From: Camarhynchus parvulus
Lineage: Eukaryota > Chordata > Aves > Passeriformes > Thraupidae
Direction of reading: 5' to 3'
Assembly: GCF_901933205.1 (NCBI RefSeq)
Contig: NC_044572.1
Coordinates: 29,846,501 to 29,910,500, forward strand
DNA: 64,000 nt
Part shown: positions 41,525 through 52,655 of the stretch, piece after piece
Numbering within the stretch: the first letter of the stretch is position 1
How the letters are laid out: each line of letters begins with the position of its first letter
Position numbers and translations under genes: made by a program
Notes under the pieces: model-generated
What the model was told of the DNA's origin: nothing
What the model saw: the letters and a program-made list of their open reading frames with translations, nothing else
The model's database searches: none

Positions 41525-44500
41525 CAAAATACAAATTATAAATGAGGCAGCATTCCTTAGAAGAAACAGAACAGCTTTCTTTTTTCCACTGGACAGATAG
41601 TTTTCTAATACAGTATCTTCATTATTCAGTATCTTTATTATTGTAAACAGAAAAATACTTAAAGAATGTTCTGATCTGCAAAAGAACACACTAGACATTG
41701 GTCTGTGGTTCTTTTGTATGTGTATAGCATAAAAAATATTTAAGAGACAGCTTCTGCATAGCTGAGATTGTTAAAATCTTACTTTTCAGACAACACCCAA
41801 GGCTCTACTCTGAAGCTGATGCTAGATAGCTAGTTAGGAAAATGAACATGCAGGTCACTATAACTGAGGAGCTAGACCTTTATCTTGCATGCAGGGCACA
41901 CTGATTTAGAAGGCTTTGAGAAGACTCATTACAAGCAAGTGTTAAATACTAAAAGTTAGCCTGTGAGCCAGACAGAATTCAGAGAAACAGAGATAATGAG
42001 ACTATAAAGATGATATGTAGCTAGCAACAGTTGTGGCTTGCTTAGGGATACATGTAAACACAGTCTGGTTAGGGCACTTAACAGGATAAATGTGGAAAAA
42101 ATAGAAAGCATAAAGCAAACAATACATCAAATGGTTTGCGGGCAGTTTTCAGTACATGCATGTTCTCCATTAATGCTGAGAAGAAATAACAAGCCATGAC
42201 TACTACTATTTGCAGAATAAAAGCATTCAAGTTTTTCCCACTGAAAAGATACCTGCTCCTGTTACCCTTTCTCCAGTGTTATTGTTTGTTCTATGTAATG
42301 CGGTAGCTCTAAGGGTCCAGGCTGGCTTTAATTCTTCAAAGGCAGTTGTTTCTCTACTTTCCTGCCCTAACAAGATGCATTGTCTTCTCTCCTCTCTTCA
42401 CTCCCTCAGGTGGCTCAGTCAGAGATGAAAGTAAAAAAAAAAATTAAAAATTGCTGGAATGACAGAAAATTGAAGTCACTCTGGATGGGAAAGTATGTTA
42501 GTTGTCTAAATTAGAAAGCCTATAAAAATGGAATTGCTCAGTAAGAAAAAGTCTCTAGGAGTAAGCCCTGAGCATGTTAGCTGGGGAGACGGCAGACTCC
42601 TTGTGATAGAAGGCAGTAAATGATGGGTAGGGCAGTTAACTGATAGAGATGACACAGATTCAGCTCACTATGCTTTAGAGAACTATGGACTAGAGAAATG
42701 ATTGCATTTTGTATCATGTCAATGAAAATAATTTGAATGAAACTAACATAGATCACAGTTTTATTCTCAGGCAGGCTATTTCCTGAGCAGATATTAAAAT
42801 CACTGTGTTTGGGCTTTCTTGTTTGCTTGCTCTTGCCTGTTATTAATTATACAGTATGTTTGTGGAAATCTCTGTGTAATGATACAGATCGCATATTAGT
42901 TTTAGCCCTGGTCTTTGGCATTTAGATATCAGTGTATCTATTTGCTATTTTTGTTATCTTCTTTTCTTTGTATACCCACTAGATTCAACAGGAAGTCCCC
43001 TAGAATGAGAAATAATACAATTGCCATTGATACAATACCTGCAGCTCATCTTAGTCATGGTAAGGTTTTATAAGGTTAAATTAAAATGCATGACACCTAA
43101 ATTTATTTATTAAAATTAGCTCAAGTTTCTTTTCACAGAAATAAAACTCCGGCATGGAAACAGCATTGTCATGTCTAATTTAGATAATTTTTTTACTCAT
43201 TAGTTTTACTTTGTGTATACCCTTTCCTCTTAATGAGAGCAGAAAGAGAATTTGCAGCCTACTGAGTCAGCCATCATAACTGTAAGCTTGTTTCAGGGCC
43301 TCTCAAACCACAGGTTTTGTTAAAATTATAAGCCAATTTAGCAACAAAGCCCTGTTAATGAACAGAGTGCAGTAGTGTTTTTAAAGCAGAAGTAAATTAT
43401 CAGCTCTTCATGGATTTGTTGTGTGTGTACGAACAGAAGGTCTCAGTGCAACAAGATTGTATTTGTGGTGCAGCTGGATCATATGCTGCCTACATTTGCT
43501 GATTGTCATGGTGATTTATTGTTGTGACCAAAACTTTCCTGCTCCTGCATCCTGGTGATTGTAGGCTATTTGGAATATTTATGGCCAAAAGCATCACAAA
43601 TGTTTTCTGAGGCTCAATCTGCATTAGTAAATTTAACAAGTGTTGTGGAACTTCCAGGATGTTAAAACAATCACTGGTAGATTTAAGTTGTTAAAATCAT
43701 CATTTAGACAGCTTCAACATGTTCCCACATGATTCCCAGGGGCAGTCCATGGGCTAGCACAGGCAGTTTGCATGCAATCACCTTAATTTGGAAACTAAGA
43801 AAATATAATAGTCTGGATCTGATTCCTTATGTGTCAGTGAGTCTCAGCGGCAGGGAAGGATCCTGGGAACATAATGTATTTGATGATTCTGGTGTTTTGA
43901 CTGCAGGAAACATCATACAATATATGCAAAACCAGTATTTTTCTCTTTCTAGGTTTGTAGTTGCAGACCTAACTCTTTGTATATTCATGTAATAAACATA
44001 AACTTCCTCCATCAACTAGGAAGGAGGGGAGGAGGAAGGAGTGTCTGTCAGTCATACTGGGGTCTAACTGCTGGTGTCTTGCTTAAGAGGTTCTCTGGGG
44101 TCATCCTGACTTGCCATTGGGAAAACATGATCTATTTTCACTGATTACTTTATGTCTTCCTGTACTGGATTGGGAGTGGATTATGTTGGATGAAAATGAG
44201 TGGCTCTTCACTTTTCAGGACAAAGGTCCTTGGGCATAATAATGGAAGACTATTTTAGCTACAATATAAAATTTACTTTCAATGCTTGTGGGAAAAAGAG
44301 GATTGGTGAATGTTTTAGGTAGGCAAATTTCATTTAAGTTGCTTGCTATATCTCTATAGCTCTTCAGAAGGTCTTGGTTTCAGATTTAAAAAGAGTAATT
44401 TTGAACAAAGAGGCAGTTTCTGTATAAATTTGTTCTGTTTTACTTGTTCCTATATATGAGAAAAAAACCCCTGAGAATATTGAGCAAGGTACTGACTTTT

Positions 44501-47500
44501 ACACTTATTTTATAATAACATTCCTTTACCCCTGTACTAAGAGGTGTAATATGCTTTTTTGGTTTACCTACCATAGGATCTGAGCAGAATCATGATCCTG
44601 CCTTAAAGGCGATTCTTACTAATTTCGCAAACTTTTTCCAAGTTGAAAAATCTTAAACACAGTCTTTAAATGTGTTTTTCATGTACTCAATAATTTTTTG
44701 GGGGCTCTGTTGGAACAATTAAGATTATAGATTACATTGGATTAGTGCAAGTCAATGAATTTAAAATAATTAAAACACCGTTATTAACCAAGACTTATCA
44801 GCAGGAACCTCTATGTGAGGATTATATTCTCCTTTCCCAAATAATTATATTCCATATTTTTCATCCTTCATATGGCACTTCAACTTCCGGAAATGCTCCC
44901 AAATTATATATTCAATAGAAACTGGGTGTGATTTTAAACACTAACACATCAGAAGCACCTGCAAGGGTAGTGGGAGTGGGGAGGCAGGTGTCTGGATGGG
45001 AGCAAAAAATAAGAATGTGATGTTTCTGTCTTATATTGACAAAAAGATAAATAGCAGAGTGGGGGAGGGGGAAGTTTATCCCATTTTCTCATTAAAACTG
45101 TAGACAGTTCAATAAGTACCTGAGAGTGAGGCTTTTGTAATATTAATCCCAATACTGACTTTCTTGGTTCTCTATATAATTACTACTGTTTAAGTTTTAA
45201 AAAGTGGGGTAGAATCTCCTCCAACAATCCTTGTTTCTCAAAGTGATATGTTTGTATGACCCTTCCAGTCACCAAAGAATCCACACACAGGAGATTCACT
45301 AACTCTCATTCAACTTCCACAGATGATTACTTCCCTGAAATGAGTAGGACAAGACTTATCTGAGCTGCCACAGATATTCCTTCTCAGCAGAACACAGAAA
45401 ATAACAGCTAAATCAGCAACAGTTCTGTATATCCACAAAACCTGGGATGCATAAATCACAATTTTAAATCCCAATCTTCTTTCCATGTCTCCAGCGAAGG
45501 AGAAAAGAAATCACAGATACCAAGACTAGATTTCTTCTGTGCTATTTGCACTGCAAACAGCTAGAACAACTCAGCACACAGAATTAAGCTGACGGAAGTA
45601 AAATTTTGGCCACGGACAGAAAGAGTAGGGTAAAAGCTAGAAATGAGTCAGAGATTACCCTAAGATAACAAGCAGTGTTTATAGTTCTTATAAATTCCTC
45701 CCAAATGGCAAGATTTTTGTTGGTCTCATAGTGACCCTGTGAATCTTCAGCTCACTCAGGAATTTCTGTCTGTTTAGTAAAAGTCCCCTCTTCCAAATAG
45801 CCCCTACCCTACGAAATGAGTGAAGGGCCAGGAGACAGAGCTTAGGAGGGAACTGTTCAGGGCAGGAGATGCAAAAATGAGGCAGAATGTAGAATTATGT
45901 GGGACAAAATGATAGAGCTTATTTTGGAGCTAGGGCAACAGGTGTGACTGCTGACAAGCAAGAGCTCTGGAAGTTCCAGAGGATGATAGCTCTAAAGTAT
46001 ACTGGATACTGGACCTCACACATGCTGGGGATGGGGAAAGGCACAGCTCACTACATGCACAAACATATTTCTCTTAAAAATCTCATCACTGATTGGCATC
46101 ACAAGTCCCATCTATAAGGACAAAAAAGCTAGCTTTGAGTATGAGGAGAAAAGCGATTACTAGTTGTTTGAGAGAATTTATTCCAGGAAAATTTGTTCCT
46201 TGGTTTAGAACTAGTAAAACACCTGGGTAGTAGCCTAAAGATAAAATGAGAAGAGATGAGAGTACTATATGCATGAATGTGATCTCCATAGGAACTAAAC
46301 CTTTTTTAATTGTCCACATGACATTAACCACAGTCATCCTTTGCAAGACCAAACCTGCTGTTAAACATGACAAAATACAAGTTCAAAAAGAAAAATAATA
46401 AAAAGTCCAACAAAAATAATACACTATAAAGGAGTGCATCTAAGACTGCTGAATCAGAATTGTATAGTTTTTCTTGTTTTACACTCAATATGAGGCAACA
46501 TCTCTACTGTACCCAAATTATCAAATATAAAAGAAAATAATGAGACAGTGCTTTAAGCAAAGAGACATTAAGAACACCAGACGAGGACTGATTTGCAAAA
46601 GTTGTGGGTAATTTTTAGAATTTTTTAGTTGACCGCCTAAAAGGATCCAGTGATGTATAAGGACATTCTCCATACCTTCTGCAATTCTCTGTGTGCTGAA
46701 CATCTGATATCTCATATTTGTTGTTAAATAGGTTTCTCCTCCATTGGAGAGGATTTGTAACAATGGGCAGTGGATTGGCATGCCAATGTACAGAAGATGC
46801 AACTTCTGCCTAGCAGCATGAATTTACCTGACCCTCTATTTCCAAATTAGGGAGCTAAGAGTACCCACAGTACATCGCTAGTGCTATGCAATTCCCATGG
46901 CCTCAGAAGGTAATTGGGAGATACAGCCCATCATGAGAGGCTACTTCCTTCTTCTTGTAATGCACAGAGATTTGGAGGTAGCATATGAAACAGCATGAGT
47001 GTCTCTCTGCTACCTAGGCAGCACAAGAGATCAAGAAAGCATTGTGATCTTGAGACCAGCAGAGAATAAGAAACCTTTATTCAATCTCAAAGTGAATAAA
47101 TAAAAGACTGGAAGTAATTAAATTAAAAATTAGAAGAAGAGGAGCCATGAACAATGACTGTAACCATTCAACACAAAGATAATGTGAGTGAAGAGAACAA
47201 CGAAAGCAGAGCAGCAATTTACATTGTGTGGAGTGATCACAGCCCACTTGTGTTGACAGAGAAATAAACCAGTGAATAGGAAGAGGCTCAGGCTGAAAAG
47301 AGCACTGAAAGGGACTGGGAAGTTTCGGCTGGAAGAAGCTGAGTGCTTCCATAGGTGGATATGTTTGGAGTGAAGAATGTGCATGAATTTCCAGTTTCAG
47401 CTCCAAAATCAAAAGACGAAAGGGACTGGAAAAGAGAAGGTAGTAAGACACATACAGTATTATCCAATTGTTTTTTTCTAGGATGCTGGTATGACCTTCG

Positions 47501-47876
47501 GAAGACAGACGAGAGTGAAGAGGAAAGGGACAGAGGAATGAAGCTACCAAAAAGTTGCCGTCCACTGCAAAAATTTTAGGTCAGAAAGTTGGCCAGACTG
47601 GAACTGCAAGGCATTGACCTCATAAGGCATGAGGTCCTCTTTCTGTATTTTTTTTAAATGTTGTATTCTGAAGACTTATTTTTTCAAAACATAATTTGAC
47701 AAATCCCTGGCATCTGACATGCCCACTAGCATCGTTAAGGTTTAGTCAAATTAATTTTATCTGCCTATTGTGGCTTCAGTGCACTTTGCCCCTGGCACAG
47801 GATAGCAGGGAAGTAAACCCGAGCAATTCAGCTGATAACCAAGCGCGCCTAATGCCCACTGCCCGCGCCCGCGGAG

Positions 47877-48025
47877 GGACCCGGCGGGGCACGGCCCGGC
47901 CCGGCCCCAAGGGAATTGCGGGGGCCCGGTCCGGCCCGGAGGAACCCCGCGGGGCACAGCACGGCCCGGCCCAAAAGGACCCCGCGGGGCATGGCCCGGC
48001 CCGAGGGGACCCCGCGGGACCGAAA
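47877..48025. repeat. GC-rich tandem array, about five 30-36 bp units
   Basis: Units beginning with GGACCC/GGGAAT-type words followed by GCGGGGCAnGGCCCGGCCC start near 47,877, 47,911, 47,941, 47,977 and 48,007 (spacings 34, 30, 36 and 30). The second unit is the most diverged and the fifth is truncated. This is a minisatellite-like array at the upstream edge of the CpG island. Unit lengths are mostly compatible with an open frame, which explains the repeated Gly/Pro/Arg phrases in translations, but there is no sign of a real protein. Confidence 0.8.
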
Positions 48026-48093
48026 GCACCGCCCCGGGGAAGCCGCTGGGCCGCGGGGCGGGCGCCGCGCTCTGCCCCAGGTTTTTGCCGTAC

Positions 48094-48101
48094 TATCGAT
48101 A
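48094..48101. promoter_or_regulatory. TATCGATA palindrome in CpG island
   Basis: An exact TATCGATA palindrome, AT-rich within GC-rich DNA, is followed by ACGCGAG. The word equals the Drosophila DREF element; the vertebrate relative ZBED1 prefers TGTCGCGA-type sites, so any function here is speculative. Confidence 0.3.
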
Positions 48102-48729
48102 ACGCGAGGACCACCGCTATCTCCTCCGCGGGCAGAGCGGAGCAGAAACACCGTGTAACGGGGCTCCTCTCCGTGTAAGCGGCGGAGGAAGGGGCGAGCC
48201 CCGCGCCGGGATGCGATGTCGGCAGTCCGGCCGGCCCTGCGGACGGGCAGCCAGAGCAGCACCACGGACACTGCCTCGGCCTCCCGCCAGTGGAGCGGCG
48301 GCTGCGGGGACCGCGCCCGGGGCCGGGGCCGAACCGGCAGCTGCGGTCCCGCTCCAGCGGGGCAGGGCCGTCCCCACGGGGCGCGGGTGCCTCGGCAAAG
48401 GGAGAAAAGGGTGCTCTTCCCGACTCTCGTCTCAGCCTGACCGCGAACAACCTGTGTTTACACAGGGCGACTCCTGGGCTCTCAAGTTTAGCGCTGAGAC
48501 GAAATTTACTGCGGTTATTCCAGGGGAGGGAAGAGCTCTGATGCTTGCGGCAGCGGCGGCGAAAGGGACCGGAGGGAGAGAACGGGCGGGGGAAGCGGCG
48601 GCGGGTCAGACCGGCACCGGGGTCTCCTTGGACAGTTTTACTCGTCAGCAATTTGGCAGTAACTTTCTCATGCAGCTCCTTTCATTTGAAACAAACGTTT
48701 AGCCGAAAATATCAGCGTAATGTCTCAGA

Positions 48730-48738
48730 GATTGGTCA
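48730..48738 (-). promoter_or_regulatory. Inverted CCAAT box
   Basis: GATTGGTCA on the plus strand reads TGACCAATC on the minus strand, a good NF-Y-type CCAAT match. It lies about 1.2 kb upstream of the AHR start codon, farther than usual from the presumed initiation region, so it may serve an upstream start or nothing. Confidence 0.35.
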
Positions 48739-49272
48739 TCTAGTGGAACATGAGCCGTGTCCTCCGTTACTGAGACCCGCCGGTCCTCCCGGGTGCTTGG
48801 CGAGCGACAACCTTGCCCCCAGTGATTCCCGTTCTGTCCCCATGTCCTGCTGTCCTTGCACTCAGTGGAGCCCGGTGCCTTTCCGCTTCTGCCCCAGTAA
48901 CCCCCTATTTTGGGCGGTCGCCTGTTATTCTGGACTTCTCTGCTGGGGCGACCTGCGGCTGTGACGGTGTCAGTCCGGCGGAGGCGGGAAGAGGGGAGGA
49001 ACGGGGGACGTGGAGTGACAGACACGTACATCACGGTGCCACTGAGATGGTGTCATTTGTCTTTCAACCTTAAGGCTGTAATTCCCCACCCTCCCGATTA
49101 TTTTCTGTTATCGGGGCTACATGAGCGCTCGGAGCTGACCTTCCTTCTCCCTGGCCGCGGGAGCCCCGCTCGCACGGCTCCCCGGCCACCAGAGGCTCGG
49201 GGTTTTTCCGTCTCCCATCCGCGTGCCCTCCCCGGAGCGCTCCCGCCGCCGCCGCGCCGGTCCTCCCTCTCC

Positions 49273-49279
49273 TGGCGTG
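49273..49279 (+). promoter_or_regulatory. XRE/DRE match (TGGCGTG)
   Basis: TGGCGTG fits the TNGCGTG core bound by the AHR-ARNT dimer. It lies about 12 bases before the YY1-like ATGGCG and about 630 bases upstream of the AHR start codon. A second bare GCGTG core at 49,221-49,225 lacks the T two bases before the core. Whether AHR regulates itself through this site is unknown from sequence. Confidence 0.4.
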
Positions 49280-49290
49280 ACCTTCCCAAC

Positions 49291-49890
49291 ATGGCGACGC
49301 GGCCGCCCCTGCTCCTCCGCCCGCCGCCGCCGCGAGGGGCCTCCCCGGCGAGGGGGCGGTGGCGGCTGTCAGCCGGGCGGGGCGGGACCCGGCCGGGAGC
49401 GGGCGCGGGGCCGGGCCGGGCGCTGCGGGGCGGTCCCGGCGCCGCGCACTCTGACAGGCGCTCGGCCAGCAGACGGCGGCCGCGCCGGGGTGCAGAGCCC
49501 GCCGCGCACCCTCCCACCGCCGCAGAGGAGCCGACGGGGAGACGGCGTCGCCTCGGCGGGGAGACGCGGAGCGAGCGGCGCTGGAAAGCCCCGACCGCCC
49601 CCCATACCTGTGCCCTCCGGGGGCGGCGAGTGGGTGTAGCCGCCGCCGATCACCTGGGAACCCGCCCCGCAGCGCCTCCGCCTCCCGTCCTCGCCCGCCC
49701 GGGGAAGGCGCCACCGCCACAGCGAGCGAGCGAGCTCCGGGCGGCCGCGGGCAGTAGGAGCGGGGCCCGCGGGCGGAGCGAGGCGAGGGCTGCGGCGCCG
49801 GTGGGGCTCGCCCGCTCCCGGCAGCCGGGGCCAGGCGGGCAGCAGGGGCGGCGGCCCCCGGCCGGCGGCGCCCGCGGCGCGGGGCGCTAG
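49291..49890 (+). other. Candidate upstream ORF (199 codons) in AHR leader
   Basis: An ATG at 49,291 with A at -3 and G at +4 opens a 199-codon frame ending at TAG 49,888-49,890, 12 nt before the AHR start and in the same reading frame. The predicted product is Arg/Pro/Gly/Ala-rich without a domain. The ATG lies inside the YY1-like element and may be at or upstream of the true transcription start, in which case this frame is never translated from its start. Long GC-rich frames are common by chance in CpG islands, so I do not call a protein. Confidence 0.25.
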
Positions 49891-49902
49891 AGCCGCGGCA
49901 GG

Positions 49903-49958
49903 ATGAACCCCAATGTCACCTACGCCAGTCGCAAGCGGCGGAAACCTGTGCAGAAAAT
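49903..49958 (+). CDS. AHR: AHR exon 1, coding part (aryl hydrocarbon receptor N-terminus)
   Basis: This exon starts the aryl hydrocarbon receptor, a cytosolic bHLH-PAS receptor that moves to the nucleus on ligand binding, pairs with ARNT and activates xenobiotic-metabolism genes. It encodes MNPNVTYASRKRRKPVQK plus two bases of codon 19. The RKRRK cluster (residues 10-14) is the first half of the known bipartite nuclear-localisation signal and also touches DNA. The donor is AT|GTAAGC, so the intron interrupts codon 19 after its second base. Without splicing, the frame would end immediately at TAA 49,960-49,962. The start is fixed by similarity to avian AHR1, which lacks the longer NSSSANI-type mammalian beginning. 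The exon also carries the 5' leader, whose upstream limit is not determined. Confidence 0.95.
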
Positions 49959-51073
49959 GTAAGCGGCGCCGCGGGCGGGCGAGGGACGAGGCGAGGAGGG
50001 CAGAGCGAGTGCCGGGCTTCCCGGGGGCGCGCCGTCCTGCCCCGCGCCGCGGCGCGGGGGCCCCGGCGGGGGCGGTGCGGGGCAGAGGCGCCGGGAGCGC
50101 TGCTGCTGCTTCGGGGTGGCGGCAGGACTCTTACTGCTTTTAGGGATTTTCCCTCCACCCCGATAAAAAAGAAGAAGGGAGGGTCGGGGCGGTGGAAAGA
50201 GGGAGCGGTGCCGGCCGCGCGGCGCAGCCGGCTGACCTAGATTGGGAGGCATCTGAGGTGACGGCTCCGCGCGGTGGCTGCGCTCGCCCTACCGCGGTGG
50301 CCGCCGTGGGCGGGGGCCGCGTTCCCCCCGCAACGCCCCGCACCGCTCAGGTGTCTCTGCGGGGAACGCGGGGTCGGAGCCGGGAAAGGCTTGGCCGGTT
50401 CCCACCGTTCAGGGCCTGCCTGGGAGGGCTGAACCCCCGGCTTGAACCCTCCGATACCGCATGAGATGCGTTTATTTGTGCAGAGTCAAAGAAACTCAAG
50501 TGCTGTAGACCAGTCGGAAGAGAAAAAAAAAAAAACCCGAAAACCTGTCTATATAGTGGCTTTTTGTTTATTAATTTATATTTTTGAAACTGTGGGAACA
50601 GTTTAGTGCTGGAGTAATTTTGTTTGCTGCACCTGCTTTAGGTTGGCATCCTGGGTTTTATATGATTCACTAAAACGTTGCTCTCATGAGAGTGGAATTT
50701 TTAGGCTAGAAGAGATGCTTAACTTGCACTTTCAACTGAAAGTCAAGAATCTCTAGATCATAAAAAGTAGTAAAGGTAAACTACCGAGTTGCAAGAAAAA
50801 TAAGCAAAGTTCAAAAAATCCAAGTGCATTTCTGTGGGCTACTTCTGTAGATGTAAAATAACTACGAGGGGCACAAAAGCACAGAAGGAGAGAACGGGAA
50901 ATGTTTGATGAAATTGTATTGTGAATGATACGTTTTTAGATTCACAGCAGACAACTCAGTCTCAGAGTGAAGGGAATTAGCTTGAGCGCTTCTTTATGGT
51001 TGGAGTTGTTAGAATGAATGCATGTACATAGCTTGGGTTTTTACCCCACAAATTAGGGAAAAATGTCTAAAAA

Positions 51074-51123
51074 TGTGTGTATGCATATCTATGTGTATAT
51101 ACATATGTATGTGTGTATATATA
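51074..51123. repeat. Mixed (TG)n/(TA)n microsatellite
   Basis: Alternating purine-pyrimidine sequence of TG, TA and CATA steps over about 50 bases: a compound microsatellite inside AHR intron 1. Confidence 0.85.
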
Positions 51124-52640
51124 ATTCCCCTGCTAGAAAATGCATTAATTATGAAAACACCAGTGCCTGCTTTTTTGACCATTCATTTCCAAATAAAAAA
51201 TGTAGAGGTACCTAATTAAATTCACACTGTAGTTTTTGATTTTTAAGAATGAAATCAGTGTTTGTTCATGAGGAAATGAAATGTACTGGTGGCATTTGTA
51301 GCTTACTAATAGCTAAAGACAAGTGGTTCTGGTTGTGAATGGTGAGGTGTTCTGCCTTGCTGGTAAGATCTCCTTATTATTATATATTGGTTAGACTTGG
51401 ATAGAGGATGTGAAACCTTTTTGTTTTACCTTACTGTAGTGTCTATGTAAGTAATCCTTTTCCCTGTATCTTCTTGTTATGTAAGTTGGCTGAACTGCTG
51501 TGATTAGTTGAACTTGAAGCTTTATTACTAATGGGAACTATTTATCTATTTGCCTTAGGATCAGAGGGAGAAGTTTCTTCTCAAAATAAATGCATTCATA
51601 TCAAAACCGTTTGTTCACCTGTAATTGAAATGGAGGTTTATTATTAACCCGCCTTGCTTGGTTACTGGAAGTTATTTTTACGTAAGACATTTATCTTGCT
51701 TTTAACACATTTATCATGTTCATGTGGTTTTTGCTTCTCAAAATACCTTATGCTCTTTGGTTGCTGCTTCTGTTGGGCCAGCGTTGGAGAGCATTACTAG
51801 TGGGTCAGAGGGCTCTGATTTCTCACATAACTACAGACCACACCTTTAGGCCAAAAAAAAAAGTGAGACAGGCAATAAACCCTTTTTAACTGTTTGCAGG
51901 AGAGAGGAAAGATGTACTTGGTGCTGGCTAATAAAGGTTTGACGCTACCGTCATTTCCATCTGTTTGAATTCAATTTTTTCTCCCCTCAGTAGAATTCAG
52001 TTATTCAGAAAAAAAAAAAAAAGAAAACAGAAAAAGGTAGAGGTGGTACATTACTGGGACTAATATCTTTTGTAGAAGAGACTATATCTGTTGATAGTTC
52101 TAATGTTTTGTCATATATGCACCTCTTAATGGTGATTAATAATTAGTAAGATGTGTAGACGGCTTATAGAAGTGGAAGAAGGTCTAACTGTAATGCCATA
52201 GTTGCCATGGGAAAAAAACTAAGCAGAAGAAATAGTTCTTGTTTCAGGTACAAATAATTCATGAAAGCCATGGTCATAACTCTATAACAATTTAAGAAAC
52301 TTCCTCCTTACAACTCCCAGTTTCTACTATGTACCCTGTAGAGAGCTGAATTTGAGAGGGAATCACAGGCTGTTGTCTGACTGTGCCAAGTGTTGAAATG
52401 TGCTTTTTTGATTCAGTTGGGAATTACAGTACTGCAGCTGAAAAAGAAACACAGTTGTGGGGGAGCATAATAAGCAGTTGTTCCTGCAATTCATCTTGTT
52501 ATCTTGTCATGTAAGGGGAGAGAAGAAAAAGATGCTAAACACGTGCACTGCAATTGCTTGTGATATGCTACAGAAATCACTTTCTCAATACCTTGGAGTC
52601 TTTCAATTTCCTCCCTCTTTAAGGTTTAAACCCTGTGAGT

Positions 52641-52655
52641 CCCCCTGGTGGCAGC
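52641..52655 (-). promoter_or_regulatory. CTCF-like site in AHR intron 1
   Basis: The minus strand reads GCTGCCACCAGGGGG, which contains the CCACCAGGGGG core of the CTCF motif. The base after the core is A where C is usual. It sits in a small GC-richer patch 2.7 kb past the start codon. The match is by eye; occupancy cannot be inferred. Confidence 0.45.

Larger units (their letters stand above)
26821..47840. other. AT-rich intergenic DNA upstream of AHR
   Basis: This is 21 kb without a supported gene. It holds simple repeats and short local duplications, listed separately. The part at about 42,960-43,680 has the texture of conserved regulatory DNA, rich in TAAT, TGATTT and similar homeobox-like words (see findings). 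A 162-codon minus-strand frame at 47,077-47,565 has no recognisable domain and is judged to be chance. In other vertebrates the AHR upstream flank is a long gene-poor interval before AGR2/AGR3; no AGR exon is recognisable here. Confidence 0.65.
49200..49902 (+). promoter_or_regulatory. AHR: TATA-less AHR core promoter and 5' leader
   Basis: There is no TATA box near the start. The region holds GC boxes: GGGGCGG at 49,353-49,359 and the overlapping GGGCGGGGCGGG at 49,375-49,386. A YY1-like element AACATGGCGAC lies around 49,288-49,298. Mammalian AHR promoters are known to be TATA-less and Sp1-driven, with leaders of several hundred nucleotides, so initiation near 49,250-49,400 is plausible but not shown by sequence alone. 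The AHR start codon at 49,903 has A at -3, a favourable context. Two GCGTG cores (49,221 and 49,275) lie in this stretch. Confidence 0.7.
47850..50460. promoter_or_regulatory. CpG island spanning the AHR promoter and exon 1
   Basis: Composition changes sharply from AT-rich to very GC-rich near 47,850 and back near 50,460, with CpG dinucleotides abundant throughout. Such islands mark promoters of broadly expressed vertebrate genes, and AHR exon 1 sits near the downstream end. All the long overlapping frames on both strands here (up to 326 codons) are expected from the scarcity of AT-rich stop codons; their translations are Arg/Pro/Ala/Gly-rich without domains. The island extends about 2 kb upstream of the start codon, which is more than the core promoter needs, so an additional or divergent non-coding start is possible. 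Confidence 0.92.

Noticed and set aside
47077..47565. Minus-strand frame of 162 codons
   Set aside because: The translation is hydrophobic and Ser/Leu/Phe-rich with no recognisable family, no splice context and no promoter nearby. It is best explained by chance.
47776..48651. Minus-strand frame of 291 codons in the CpG island
   Set aside because: Stop codons are rare in very GC-rich DNA. The translation is low-complexity Arg/Pro/Gly/Ala with no domain, and all other frames here are equally open.
48910..49890. Plus-strand frame of 326 codons as a protein gene
   Set aside because: It overlaps the AHR promoter and leader and shows no domain. Only the part from the ATG at 49,291 is kept, as a possible upstream ORF and not as a gene.
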